The notes under the pieces are model-generated. The model searched no databases and was not told the origin of the DNA. It was given only the letters and a program-made list of their open reading frames with translations. The translations under genes were made by a program, and so were the position numbers. DNA of 64,000 nt from Natronomicrosphaera sp040876735 (GTDB lineage: Bacteria; Planctomycetota; Phycisphaerae; Phycisphaerales; Phycisphaeraceae). This document shows positions 52,643 through 61,900 of the stretch, one piece after another. Where the stretch lies: positions 1 to 64,000 of the forward strand of contig JBBDPC010000070.1 in the NCBI GenBank assembly GCA_040876735.1, in the 5' to 3' direction. The first letter of the stretch is position 1; every line of letters begins with the position of its first letter.

Positions 52643-54658
52643 ATGAACACAACAAACACCAACGCCGCCAGCTTCAGCCGGGACCTTGCCCAGGTGCTGG
52701 CCAGCGACGACCAGAGCGCCCTGCTGCACGACCTGGTGGTCAGCGAGGATCCGCCCGCCGGGGCGTGGAGTCGTCATACGCCGCCGCAGTCGCCGCTGGG
52801 GCGGGTCGGCTTTCCGGGCGTGCTCAGCCTCGTGCGCGGCGAGGTCTACACGCTGGACCGTCACGCCAGGCTGGTCGAACAGGTGGTGCGTCGTCGGCGC
52901 TGGCTGCCCTGGCTTTACGAAGGGCGGGGGCCGGGGCTGGCGGTGCGGCGTACGATCGGCCACAACCTCTGGCAGGCCGAGGTGGTGCTCATCGGTCGTC
53001 GCCGGCCGGGCCTGGCACTGCTCCAGTTGCAGCGGCCGGCGGGGGTGGCGCTGACGCTGGAGCGGATCGAGGCCGGCCTGCGGCTGCGCTGGGCCGGGCG
53101 GTGGGACGTGGTGATCGACATCAGTTCGCCGACCGTACCGCTGCAGATCAGCGACGACCCGGCCGCGCTCAAACGGCAGTTCCAGGGTTTCGAGGACGTG
53201 ACGCTGAACGATACGCACGTGCAGTGGCACTGGGACCACAGCGGGTCGGTGTGGCTCGGGGCGCGGTTCGAGCAGACGGTCACGGTGCGTCTGGCCGTGG
53301 TCAAGCCGGAGCAGGCGTTGCCCGCGCCGCGGTCGACGACGGCGATGGCGCGCGGGGAGCGGAAGCGGTGGGTGTCGTTTTTCCGCGACCATGTGCCGGC
53401 CCTGGAGACGGACGACCCGGTGCTGCGCGACACGTGGCATTTCGCCTGGCAGGTGATCTGGGCCAACCGATGCCAGGGCGGTACGCCGCTGCACCCGCAC
53501 CCGTTCGTGAGCCCGGCACGTCTGCACTACGCATCGCAATGGTGGTGGGACGAAGCCTTCCACACCCTCGTGCTGCGCCACCTGCGCGGCATCGGCGATG
53601 CGGTGTACGAACCGCTGGCCAACTTCTTCAAGGCGCAGGCGCCGGACGGCGCGATCCCCGGCTTCCTGAATTTCGGCCTCGACGGTGACGCCGAGGCGAT
53701 GGCCCGCGCCAGCGCCAAGGCGATGCCCATGCAGCCGGCGGTGATCGGCCTGGTGATGGACCTGCTGCGGGAGAAGCCCGGCTGGCCGACGTCGCCGCAA
53801 CGGTTGCGGGCGCTGTACGAGCCGCTGCGTCGCTGGGGCGAGTGGAACCTGGGCCCTGCGCGTGACATCGATCGCGATGGCCTGAGCGAGTATGACGTCT
53901 GGCACAACACCTCCGGTGACCAGTCGCCGCGCTGGGACGGGCAGAAGGTGGACCCGAACCACGCCATGGCGGACCCGATGCGTCCGACCGAGGCCGTGGA
54001 CCACAACGTCTGGCTGTCGCTGCTGTGGGAGAACCTGGCGGCGATGGCCGACGCCTTGGGCGCTTCGGACGACGCCGAGGCACACCGCCAGCGGGCGGCG
54101 CGGACGATGCAGTTGATCGACGAGCGGATGTGGGACGAGACGGACGGGTTCTACTATGACATCGACGGCCAGACGCACCGCAAGATCCGCGTCAAGACCC
54201 CCTACGGCTTCATGCCGCTGCTCTCAAAACATGCCCGGGCCGACCGGGTGGACCGGCTGGTGCAGGAGCACCTGCTGAACCCGGCCACGTTCTGGTGCCG
54301 CTGGCCGCTGCCGAGCGTATCGCTCGACCACCCGGCGTTCGACCCGGTGAACATGTGGCGCGGGCCGACCTGGGTGAACGTGAACTGGATGGTCATCGAA
54401 GGCCTGCTCCGGCAAGGCTACGACGAGCCGGCCCGGCAGTTGGCACGGCGGACGGTGGAGATGGTGGGGCCGCGCTACGAAGGCGGGCGGCGCGTGCGCT
54501 CGCCGCGCATCTGGGAGTGGTACCACCCGCACACGGGCGAGCCGCTGGGCAACTGCCAGTATGGCTGGACGTCGCTGGTGGTCGACCTGATCCTGCGCGG
54601 CCTGGCGGGGCCGGTGGAAGTCGAAAGCGCTGAGCGATCGGGCCAGGGAGCGGTATGA
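52643..54658 (+). CDS. GH63/MGH1-type (alpha/alpha)6-barrel glycoside hydrolase
   Basis: A 671-residue cytoplasmic glycosidase. An N-terminal beta-sandwich (about 1-240) precedes an (alpha/alpha)6 barrel with family marks DGLSEYDVWHNTSGDQSPRW (near residue 410-430, likely acid Asp), FMPLLSKHA, WRGPTWVNVNWMVIEGLL (near 575), and WEWYHPHTGEPLG (near 630, likely base Glu). MGH1-type members hydrolyse mannosylglycerate and similar alpha-linked mannosides or glucosides. Followed without gap by SDR, mannonate dehydratase, lactonase and ALDH genes, which fits release of mannose. Confidence 0.8.
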   Translation: MNTTNTNAASFSRDLAQVLASDDQSALLHDLVVSEDPPAGAWSRHTPPQSPLGRVGFPGVLSLVRGEVYTLDRHARLVEQVVRRRRWLPWLYEGRGPGLAVRRTIGHNLWQAEVVLIGRRRPGLALLQLQRPAGVALTLERIEAGLRLRWAGRWDVVIDISSPTVPLQISDDPAALKRQFQGFEDVTLNDTHVQWHWDHSGSVWLGARFEQTVTVRLAVVKPEQALPAPRSTTAMARGERKRWVSFFRDHVPALETDDPVLRDTWHFAWQVIWANRCQGGTPLHPHPFVSPARLHYASQWWWDEAFHTLVLRHLRGIGDAVYEPLANFFKAQAPDGAIPGFLNFGLDGDAEAMARASAKAMPMQPAVIGLVMDLLREKPGWPTSPQRLRALYEPLRRWGEWNLGPARDIDRDGLSEYDVWHNTSGDQSPRWDGQKVDPNHAMADPMRPTEAVDHNVWLSLLWENLAAMADALGASDDAEAHRQRAARTMQLIDERMWDETDGFYYDIDGQTHRKIRVKTPYGFMPLLSKHARADRVDRLVQEHLLNPATFWCRWPLPSVSLDHPAFDPVNMWRGPTWVNVNWMVIEGLLRQGYDEPARQLARRTVEMVGPRYEGGRRVRSPRIWEWYHPHTGEPLGNCQYGWTSLVVDLILRGLAGPVEVESAERSGQGAV

Positions 54659-55425
54659 TGGAGCACGCCATGCGAACCGTCGCGATCACGGGAGCGGTCA
54701 AGGGGATCGGCCGAGCCACGGCCGAGCAGTTCGCGCAGACCGGGGCGCAGGTGGCCCTGCTGGACGTCGACGCCGCCGGTGAAGCGCTGGCCGAACAACT
54801 CGGCGAGCGGGCGCTGTTCGTCGATTGCGACGTGTCGAACGAGGCGGCGGTGGAGCGGGCGGTCCGGCGGACGGTGGATCACTTCGGCGGCATCGACGTG
54901 CTGGTGAACAACGCCGGCATCCAGCGCTACTCCTCGGTCACCGAAACTAGCGAGCAGGAGTGGGACCGGGTGATGGGCGTCAACCTCAAAGGGGCGTTCC
55001 TGTGCGCCAAGCATGCGATCCCGTCGATGCTCGAGCGCGGCGGCGGCGTGGTGATCAATGTCTCGAGCGTGCAGGCGTTTTTGAGCCAGCCTCGCGTCGC
55101 GCCGTACACGACAAGCAAGACGGCGCTGCTGGGGCTGACGCGGTCGATTGCGGTGGACTATGCGCCGACGGTGCGCTGCGTGGCCGTCTGCCCCGGCACG
55201 GTGGACACGCCGATGCTGCGCGAGGCGGTCAAGGAATCGAGCGATCCGGAGGCGGTGCTGGCCGAGTGCCGGCAGATGCACCTGCTTCAGCGCGTGGCGC
55301 AGCCGGAGGAGGTGGCGGAACTGATCGTGTTCCTGGCGTCGGAGCGGGCCCCGTTCATCACCGGGCAGGCCATCCGCATCGACGGCGGGCTGGGCGTGAG
55401 CATCGGCGGCAGCAAACGGGACTGA
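54655..55425 (+). CDS. Short-chain dehydrogenase/reductase (SDR), sugar oxidation
   Basis: A 256-residue NAD(P)-dependent dehydrogenase. GAVKGIGRA cofactor loop, NNAG, Ser in NVSSVQAFLSQ, YTTSKTA, late CPGTVDTPML and ITGQAIRIDGG. The ATG at 54655 overlaps the previous stop with AGGGAG upstream; an internal ATG at 54670 also has GGAG at good spacing. Between a glycosidase and mannonate dehydratase it may oxidise the released aldose to the lactone, or reduce fructuronate. It is a paralog of the SDR at 36437. Confidence 0.85.
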   Translation: MMEHAMRTVAITGAVKGIGRATAEQFAQTGAQVALLDVDAAGEALAEQLGERALFVDCDVSNEAAVERAVRRTVDHFGGIDVLVNNAGIQRYSSVTETSEQEWDRVMGVNLKGAFLCAKHAIPSMLERGGGVVINVSSVQAFLSQPRVAPYTTSKTALLGLTRSIAVDYAPTVRCVAVCPGTVDTPMLREAVKESSDPEAVLAECRQMHLLQRVAQPEEVAELIVFLASERAPFITGQAIRIDGGLGVSIGGSKRD

Positions 55426-55437
55426 ACGGAGCACTGC

Positions 55438-56541
55438 ATGCACCTGGGGTTCGGCCTCTACAGCCATCAGCTCGACGAAGCGCACTTCGCCTTCGCTCGG
55501 CAGTGCGGGGCGACGCACCTGGTCGTGCATCTCGTGGACTACTTCGCCGGCCGCGACGCGCAGCAGCGCCGCGACCAGCCGGTGGGGGACCTCGACGGCT
55601 GGGGCCGGGCCAGCGGTCGCGAAACGCTCTGGACCGCGGCACAGCTCAAGGCCCTGCAACAGCGGGTCAAGGACGCCGGCCTGACGCTCTTCGCCCTGGA
55701 AAACCTCAACCCCGGCCACTGGTATGACATCCTGCTCGACGGGCCGCAACGCGACAGGCAGGTGGCCGACGTGCAGCGGATGCTCGAAGCGATGGGCGAG
55801 GCGGGCATCGCCGCGCTGGGCTACTACTTCTCCCTCGCCGGCGTGGCAGGACGCACCACCGGGCCGTTCGCGCGCGGCGGCGCCCAGTCCGTGGGGATGG
55901 ACGGCCCGTTCGACACGCCGCTGCCGCGCCGCATGGTCTGGAACATGGTCGTGGACGAGGCCGCCGGCGATCAGCCCCACGCCCCCGTCACCCGGCCGCA
56001 ACTGTGGGACCGCCTGCGCCGATTCCTGGAAGCGGTGGTGCCGGTCGCCGAACGCGCGGGCGTGAAACTGGCGGCCCACCCCGACGACCCGCCCCTTCCC
56101 GAGATTCGCGGCACGCCCCGGCTGATCTACCAACCACGGCTGTACCAGGAGCTGATCGATCTCTGCGACAGCCCGCACAACGGCCTGGAACTGTGCGTGG
56201 GCACGCTCGCCGAGATGACCGAGCCGGACCTCTACGCGTGGATCGACCGCTATGCCCAGCAGGATCGCATCGTCTACGTGCACCTGCGCAACGTGCGCGA
56301 CAAGGTGCCCTACTACCGCGAAACATTCATCGACGAGGGCGACGTCGACGTGCCGCGCGTGCTGCGCATCCTCCACGAGCGCGGCTTCGAGGGTGTGGTG
56401 ATTCCCGATCACGCCCCGCGGATGAGCTGCGATGCGCCGTGGCATGCGGGCATGGCCTTCGCCATGGGCTACCTGTGCGCCACGATGCAGGACCTCGCCC
56501 GCACCGAAGCTCAAGCCGTTGCAAAGGAGCCGCAACCATGA
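55438..56541 (+). CDS. uxuA: Mannonate dehydratase (UxuA family)
   Basis: A 367-residue TIM-barrel dehydratase converting D-mannonate to 2-keto-3-deoxy-D-gluconate. Family marks are LAAHPDDPPLPEIRG, the metal-site Cys and Glu in LELCVGTLAEM, VHLRNVRDK, FIDEGDVDVPRV and IPDHAPRMS. The length fits the family (about 350-390). It overlaps the SMP-30 gene start (ATGA) and lies 12 bp after the SDR. In hexuronate pathways it follows fructuronate reductase; with SMP-30 and ALDH here an oxidative aldose route is also possible. Confidence 0.88.
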   Translation: MHLGFGLYSHQLDEAHFAFARQCGATHLVVHLVDYFAGRDAQQRRDQPVGDLDGWGRASGRETLWTAAQLKALQQRVKDAGLTLFALENLNPGHWYDILLDGPQRDRQVADVQRMLEAMGEAGIAALGYYFSLAGVAGRTTGPFARGGAQSVGMDGPFDTPLPRRMVWNMVVDEAAGDQPHAPVTRPQLWDRLRRFLEAVVPVAERAGVKLAAHPDDPPLPEIRGTPRLIYQPRLYQELIDLCDSPHNGLELCVGTLAEMTEPDLYAWIDRYAQQDRIVYVHLRNVRDKVPYYRETFIDEGDVDVPRVLRILHERGFEGVVIPDHAPRMSCDAPWHAGMAFAMGYLCATMQDLARTEAQAVAKEPQP

Positions 56542-57440
56542 GCATCCCCATCAACCGTGCCCGCGTTTTCTGCGAAGGGCTGGACCATCCCGAAGGGCTG
56601 GCGGTGCATCCGGACGGCTCGATCTGGGCCGGGGGCGAGGCCGGGCAGATCTACCGCATCGCGCCCGACGGCCAGCAGATCGACCAGGTCGCCGACACCG
56701 GCGGCTTCGTGCTGGGCATCGCGTTCAGCCCCGGCGCCGAGTGGCTGGCGGTGTGCGACCTCAAGCTCGGCTGCCTCTGGCGCCTGGACCCGGCCACCGG
56801 CCGACTGGAAAAACTGGCCGACCGCGTCGACGGCCAGCCGCTGCGCGTGCCCAACCACGTGAGCTTCGCCGACGACGGCACGCTCTACCTCAGCGACAGC
56901 GGCAACCCCAAGCAGAACGACGGCACGCTGCTCCGCTTCGACGCCGACGACCCGACGCGCGGCGCCCTCTGGCACGCCGGCCCGTTCCACTTCGCCAACG
57001 GCACGGCCCTGGACCCGACGCAACGCTGGCTCTATGTCGCCGTCAGCTTCCTGCCCGGCGTGGAGCGCGTGGCGATCCGCGACGATGGCTCGGCCGGCGC
57101 TCGCGAACTGGTCGCCACCTTGCCGGACACCGTGCCCGACGGCCTGGCGTTCGACGCCGTCGGCCGGCTGTACGTCTCCTGCTACACGCCCAACCGCATC
57201 TACCGCATCATGCCCGACCATCGCAGCGAGCTGTTCATCGAAGACATGGACGCCCACACCCTCTGCAACCCCACCAACCTCGCCTTCGGCGGCGTCGGGC
57301 TGAACGACCTGTTCACCAGCAACCTCGGCCGGTGGCACCTGACGCACATCGACGCCGACATCCCCGGCCACCCGCTGGCCTCGCATCGACAAGGGCAAGC
57401 CGCCGCGCCGCCACCGCCGCGCTCAAGGGAAACCGTATGA
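56538..57440 (+). CDS. SMP-30/gluconolactonase-like protein
   Basis: A 300-residue metal-dependent six-bladed propeller lactonase. CEGLDHPEGLAVHPDGSIWA (first metal Glu), VPNHVSFADDGTLYLSDSG, GPFHFANGTALDPTQRWLYV and DGLAFDAVGRLYVSCY are the usual blades. It hydrolyses sugar lactones to aldonates. Coupled by ATGA overlaps to uxuA before it and to ALDH after it, which supports a lactone intermediate upstream of mannonate. Confidence 0.85.
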   Translation: MSIPINRARVFCEGLDHPEGLAVHPDGSIWAGGEAGQIYRIAPDGQQIDQVADTGGFVLGIAFSPGAEWLAVCDLKLGCLWRLDPATGRLEKLADRVDGQPLRVPNHVSFADDGTLYLSDSGNPKQNDGTLLRFDADDPTRGALWHAGPFHFANGTALDPTQRWLYVAVSFLPGVERVAIRDDGSAGARELVATLPDTVPDGLAFDAVGRLYVSCYTPNRIYRIMPDHRSELFIEDMDAHTLCNPTNLAFGGVGLNDLFTSNLGRWHLTHIDADIPGHPLASHRQGQAAAPPPPRSRETV

Positions 57441-58888
57441 CCACCGCCTCTCTGCCAATCGATCTGTGCGCCCGGCTCGACCGGCGCGCCACCGAACTGG
57501 GCGTCACCCGGCGCTTCGTGATCCGCAACCCGGCCACCGGCGAGCCGCTGGCGGAACTGCCGGACCTGGGCGCGGCCGGCGCTCGTTGGGCCGTCGACGT
57601 CGCGGCGCAAGAGGCGGCCAACGTGCCGTCGATCGAGCAGCGGCGGCAATGGCTGTCCGTGATCGAGCAGACGTTGCTGGATCGGCGCGAGTCGCTCGGT
57701 CGGCTGATCACGCTGGAGAACGGCAAGCCGCTGCCGGAGGCGGTGGCGGAGGTGGTTTACGCGGCGGGGTTTTTCGGCGCGGCCGCGGCGTGCTGCCCGG
57801 AGTTGGCCGAGGCGACGCTGGCCGAGCGGGCGCGGGGCTGCGCCTGGCGCGTCCGGCGGCGGCCGGCGGGCGTGGCGGCGCTGATCACGCCGTGGAACTT
57901 TCCGGTGGCGATGATGGCCAAGAAGCTCAGCGGCGCGCTCGCCGCCGGCTGCGCGGTGGTGATGAAACCGGCCGAGCAGACACCCTTGTCGCTGCTGGTT
58001 GCCATCGAGGCAATGCTCGAAGCGGGCGTGCCCGCCGAGCGGCTGGGGGTGGTCGTGGGTCGGCCCGAGCCGATCGGGCGCGTGCTGTGCAGCCATCCGG
58101 CGGTGCGGATCGTCAGCTTCACCGGCTCCACCGAAGTCGGCCGCTGGCTGATGGCCGAGACCGCGCCGCACGTCAAGCGCCTCGCCCTGGAGCTTGGCGG
58201 CAACGCGCCGTTCATCGTGTTCCAGGACGCGGACCTTGCCGCGGCGGCCGACGCCCTGGTGGCCAACAAGTTCCGCGCCGGCGGGCAGACCTGCGTCTGC
58301 GCCAACCGCGTGTTCGTGCATGAGGCCATCCACGACGCCTTTCTCGATCACCTTCGACCGAAGCTCGAAGCCCTGCGCGTGGGAGACGGCCTGGAGGAAG
58401 GCGTCGATCTCGGCCCGCTGATCGACCGCAAGGGTTGGGAGAAGGTCGACCGCCACGTTCGCGACGCCGTGGCGCGCGGCGCCCGGCTGCTCCTCGGCGG
58501 CGACGCGCCACGCCCGACGCAGGAGTGGGGCGCCTTCTATCCCCCCACGCTCCTGACCGGCATCCAGCCGGAGATGGCGGTCTGCCAGGAAGAAACCTTC
58601 GGGCCCGTGGTCGCCATCGCCAGCTTCCGCGACGAGCCGGCCGTCCTTGAAGCCGCCAACGCGGGAATCCATGGGCTGGCGGCCTACCTGTTCACCCGCG
58701 ATCCCGCCCGCGCCGAACGCGTTGTCGATCAACTCACCTTCGGCCACGTCGGCGTCAACACCGGCACCGGCCCGGCGCCCCACGCCCCGTTCGGCGGGAT
58801 GAAACAGTCCGGCTTCGGCCGTGAGGGAGGCCTCGACGGCATCCTCGAATTCACCGATACACAGGTCGTCGCCACCGCCGACGCGTAA
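57437..58888 (+). CDS. NAD(P)-dependent aldehyde dehydrogenase
   Basis: A 483-residue enzyme of the succinate/alpha-ketoglutarate semialdehyde dehydrogenase type. PWNFPVAMMAKKLSGALAAG, FTGSTEVGRWLM, catalytic Glu in LELGGNAPFIVF and Cys in GGQTCVCANR, EETFGPVVAIA, and PFGGMKQSGFGREGG are all present. The ATG at 57437 overlaps the lactonase stop. In the pathway it may oxidise glyceraldehyde or an oxo-acid aldehyde made after dehydration. Confidence 0.9.
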   Translation: MTTASLPIDLCARLDRRATELGVTRRFVIRNPATGEPLAELPDLGAAGARWAVDVAAQEAANVPSIEQRRQWLSVIEQTLLDRRESLGRLITLENGKPLPEAVAEVVYAAGFFGAAAACCPELAEATLAERARGCAWRVRRRPAGVAALITPWNFPVAMMAKKLSGALAAGCAVVMKPAEQTPLSLLVAIEAMLEAGVPAERLGVVVGRPEPIGRVLCSHPAVRIVSFTGSTEVGRWLMAETAPHVKRLALELGGNAPFIVFQDADLAAAADALVANKFRAGGQTCVCANRVFVHEAIHDAFLDHLRPKLEALRVGDGLEEGVDLGPLIDRKGWEKVDRHVRDAVARGARLLLGGDAPRPTQEWGAFYPPTLLTGIQPEMAVCQEETFGPVVAIASFRDEPAVLEAANAGIHGLAAYLFTRDPARAERVVDQLTFGHVGVNTGTGPAPHAPFGGMKQSGFGREGGLDGILEFTDTQVVATADA

Positions 58889-58940
58889 GCGGACAACCCG
58901 CAACCGCCCTGCTATCCGCACGCATGATCGCCCTTCACCG

Positions 58941-61900
58941 TCACGGCTGCGGTGCGTCTTCCGCATCCTCGGCCTCGATCGCCGGCAGGTCTTCCATGGT
59001 TCGGCCGAGCAGGACCTGGTCGATCAGCGCCGGACCGCCTTGGGCGCCGAAGCGCACGGAGCGCAGCGTCACCGGCTGGCCGAACCGTTCCCAGAGGTCG
59101 ACGCGCACAACGCGCCACTGCGGCGATGGCGTCGCGTCAACCTGATGCGCCGTGCCGTCGAGGTTCGCCGGCAGCGGTCCGCTGTGCAGCCACACGGTCT
59201 GCGGCGCGCCTTCACCGAGCAGCCCGAGTTGCACGCCGGTCGTGTCGTCGCCTTGGGCGCGGTAGGCGAACTGGAGGTAGCGGTATTCGCCCGGCCCCGG
59301 GTCGGCGGCGATGGGGAAGTCCCAGGTGGGCACGACAGGCCCAAACCCCGTCGCCTCCCGCGGTGCGATCGGCGAATCGCCCGGCCGAACCTGGAGCGAC
59401 CGGCCGCCGCTGTGAGCGTCGTCGAAGTGAAACGCCCACCGTTGGCCGTGACCGGTGAGAACGTCCTGGAAGGCAGCGCCCTCATCCATAAGCACCGCGA
59501 CCGGCCGCTTCGCCGCCAGGTCAGGATGCGCCGGACCGGTCGTCTCGCCATGGAAGACGATCTCGCCCAGCCGCAGGTTGCCCTGGATCGCCCACGGCAG
59601 ACGGATGCGCCACTTCGATGCCTCGACCGGCTCGGGCAGGCGATGGGTGTGCGCCACCGCATCCGAAAGCAACTCCATCGCCACATGCCAGCGCTCGGTG
59701 TCGGAATGCTGATATTCCAGCGTCGCATCGCGCAGCCATGCCTCCGGGTGGTCCGGATCCTCAAAGAAGGTCACCGCCTCGACGCGCATGCGCGTGCGGA
59801 ACGATTCGATCGTCACGAAAAATGGATCGTCCGCCGCGGCGGCATGGTTGACCTTGTCCCACGCGAGCCAGGGCTCCCGGGGCGCGGTGGTGTCGCCATC
59901 ATGCAGCAGCCGGGGGTCGAGCATCAGCCTTGCCGCGCCGCCCCAGGTGGTGCCGGGCACGAGCCCGATGACGGCATTGACCTCCGCGAGCAGGTTCGCC
60001 TCGGCGGTGCGCGGCTGTGGCTCGGCGTTGGTCCAGCTTGCCACGCGGGTGGTGGGCACCTGCTGCTGGCTGGCGACCGGACCGGTCAGCCCGTCGGGTT
60101 CCGGCTCCAGGCGTGTGCGCCAGACCGTTTCGTACCGGCTGTCCAACCGGCGAAGCTCGCCCATCCACGTGCCCACCAGCAGGTCGCCGTCGTCCAGCCA
60201 GGCGCCGGTGGGCAGCGCGGTGTAGTCATGCTCGTAAAGCGTTCGGCCGTCACGGTCGAGCACGTACAGGCTGCCCAGGTCACTGCCGACGACCAAACGC
60301 TGGCCATCGGGCGAGAAACTCGGGCTCCGCAGCGCATCGTCCCCTGAGAAGATCCACTGAAGGCCCTGCTCGAAGTTGTACAGCTTGAGCAGGTTGCCCG
60401 TGACAACCGCGAGTTGGGAGCCGTCGCGGGCGAGGGCGACCTCGCTGGCGTCGGTGGGGAAATCAGCGATGAGTTGACCGTCGCGAAAGCCGAACACCCG
60501 GCCGCCGGTCTCGGTGTCAGCGAGCACCGCCACGGTGCCGGCGTCGTCGCTGACGGCCATGGTGCGCGCCGCACCGCTGCTGGCCAGCGTGTGCGACCAG
60601 CGCGGCTCACCCGTGGCGGCGTCATAGGCGGTGGCCTCCAGGCCCTCCACCACCAGCAGCGTCTGCGTGCCCACCGCCGCGATCACGCCGATGTGACGCT
60701 CCTGCTTCCACCAGTCCTGCTGCCATCGCAGCGTGCCGTCGCGGTCCCAGACCGCCAGCCCCAGGTCGCCGGCCGTGGCGACCCAGCGTCCGTCGGCAGG
60801 CATGGCGAAATGGTTGATCGGCAGGTACTTCTCGTCGGGTGTGGCGAGGAACCGCTGCGGCAGCCGGTTGGGCAGGCCGTAGAGCGCCACGCGCCGCTCG
60901 AGTTCCCCGCGGCCGTCGAGCAGGTAAAGGTGATAGCCCTCGGCCGAGTTGAGGTCGTAACCCTGCACGGCGACGCCGCCGACGATGGCCCGCGGGTCGA
61001 AGCTGAAGTAGTGGCCGACGCGCTGCCGCCAGCGGGGCTGCCCGGTTTCAAGGTCCACTGCCTGAAGGTTGTGGTCCCAGTTCATCACGCTGGCGACGGC
61101 CGTGCCGTTGTCGGCGATCACAAGGCGGCGGATGTGCGGGCCGAAGCGGTCGGCCGCCGGCGTCGCGTCGGCCGGCGCGGCGCCGGTGGCCTCGGCCGTC
61201 GCGGGCGCGGCGGTGCGCGACGCCCCCTCGGCCGCGAGCGACACCGGAAGTTCCGCCGGCGTCACCGCCACGCTCAACCGCGCCTGCCGGCCGCTCAACA
61301 ACTCGGTCGCCTCCAGCGTCTGCGCGCCCGCCGGCGCGTTGATCGGCGCGGTCACCACGCCCCCGGCCCCCTGCTCGTCCGCGGCCAGGTGCCGCTCGAC
61401 AAGCACCTCCCCATCCGCCCCGAGCAACCGCAACCGCACCGGAATGCTCGCCTCGATCGGCTCGCCACGGCTGTCGTGCACCTGCACCGACCACGTCAAC
61501 GCCTGACCGGCCGTCGCCTCCGCCGGCCCGCGCAGCGCCACGTGGTCGATCGCCGCGGGCAAGATCGCGAACAGCCGCGCCGGCAGGTCACGCAGGTCCG
61601 CACGCACCACGTCGCCCGCTTCAACGTCCACCTGCCGCATCGCAAACGTGTCGTACACCGCCGCGCCCGGCGCCAGATCGCGCAGCCCCACCGCCGGCCG
61701 CATCGGCACCCGCGCCGTCACAAACAGGTCCACCCGCCACATCTGCCCCGGCGAAAGGTCGGGCGTCGCATAATTGACCACGAACAGGTACCGGCCCCGC
61801 CCGGCGACACGCTCGGAAACGAACACCGCCTCATCATCCACCGCCGCCACCGGAGGCGCCGTCTCGCCCAGCGCCTCGCGCAGCGCTGGCATATGCGCCC

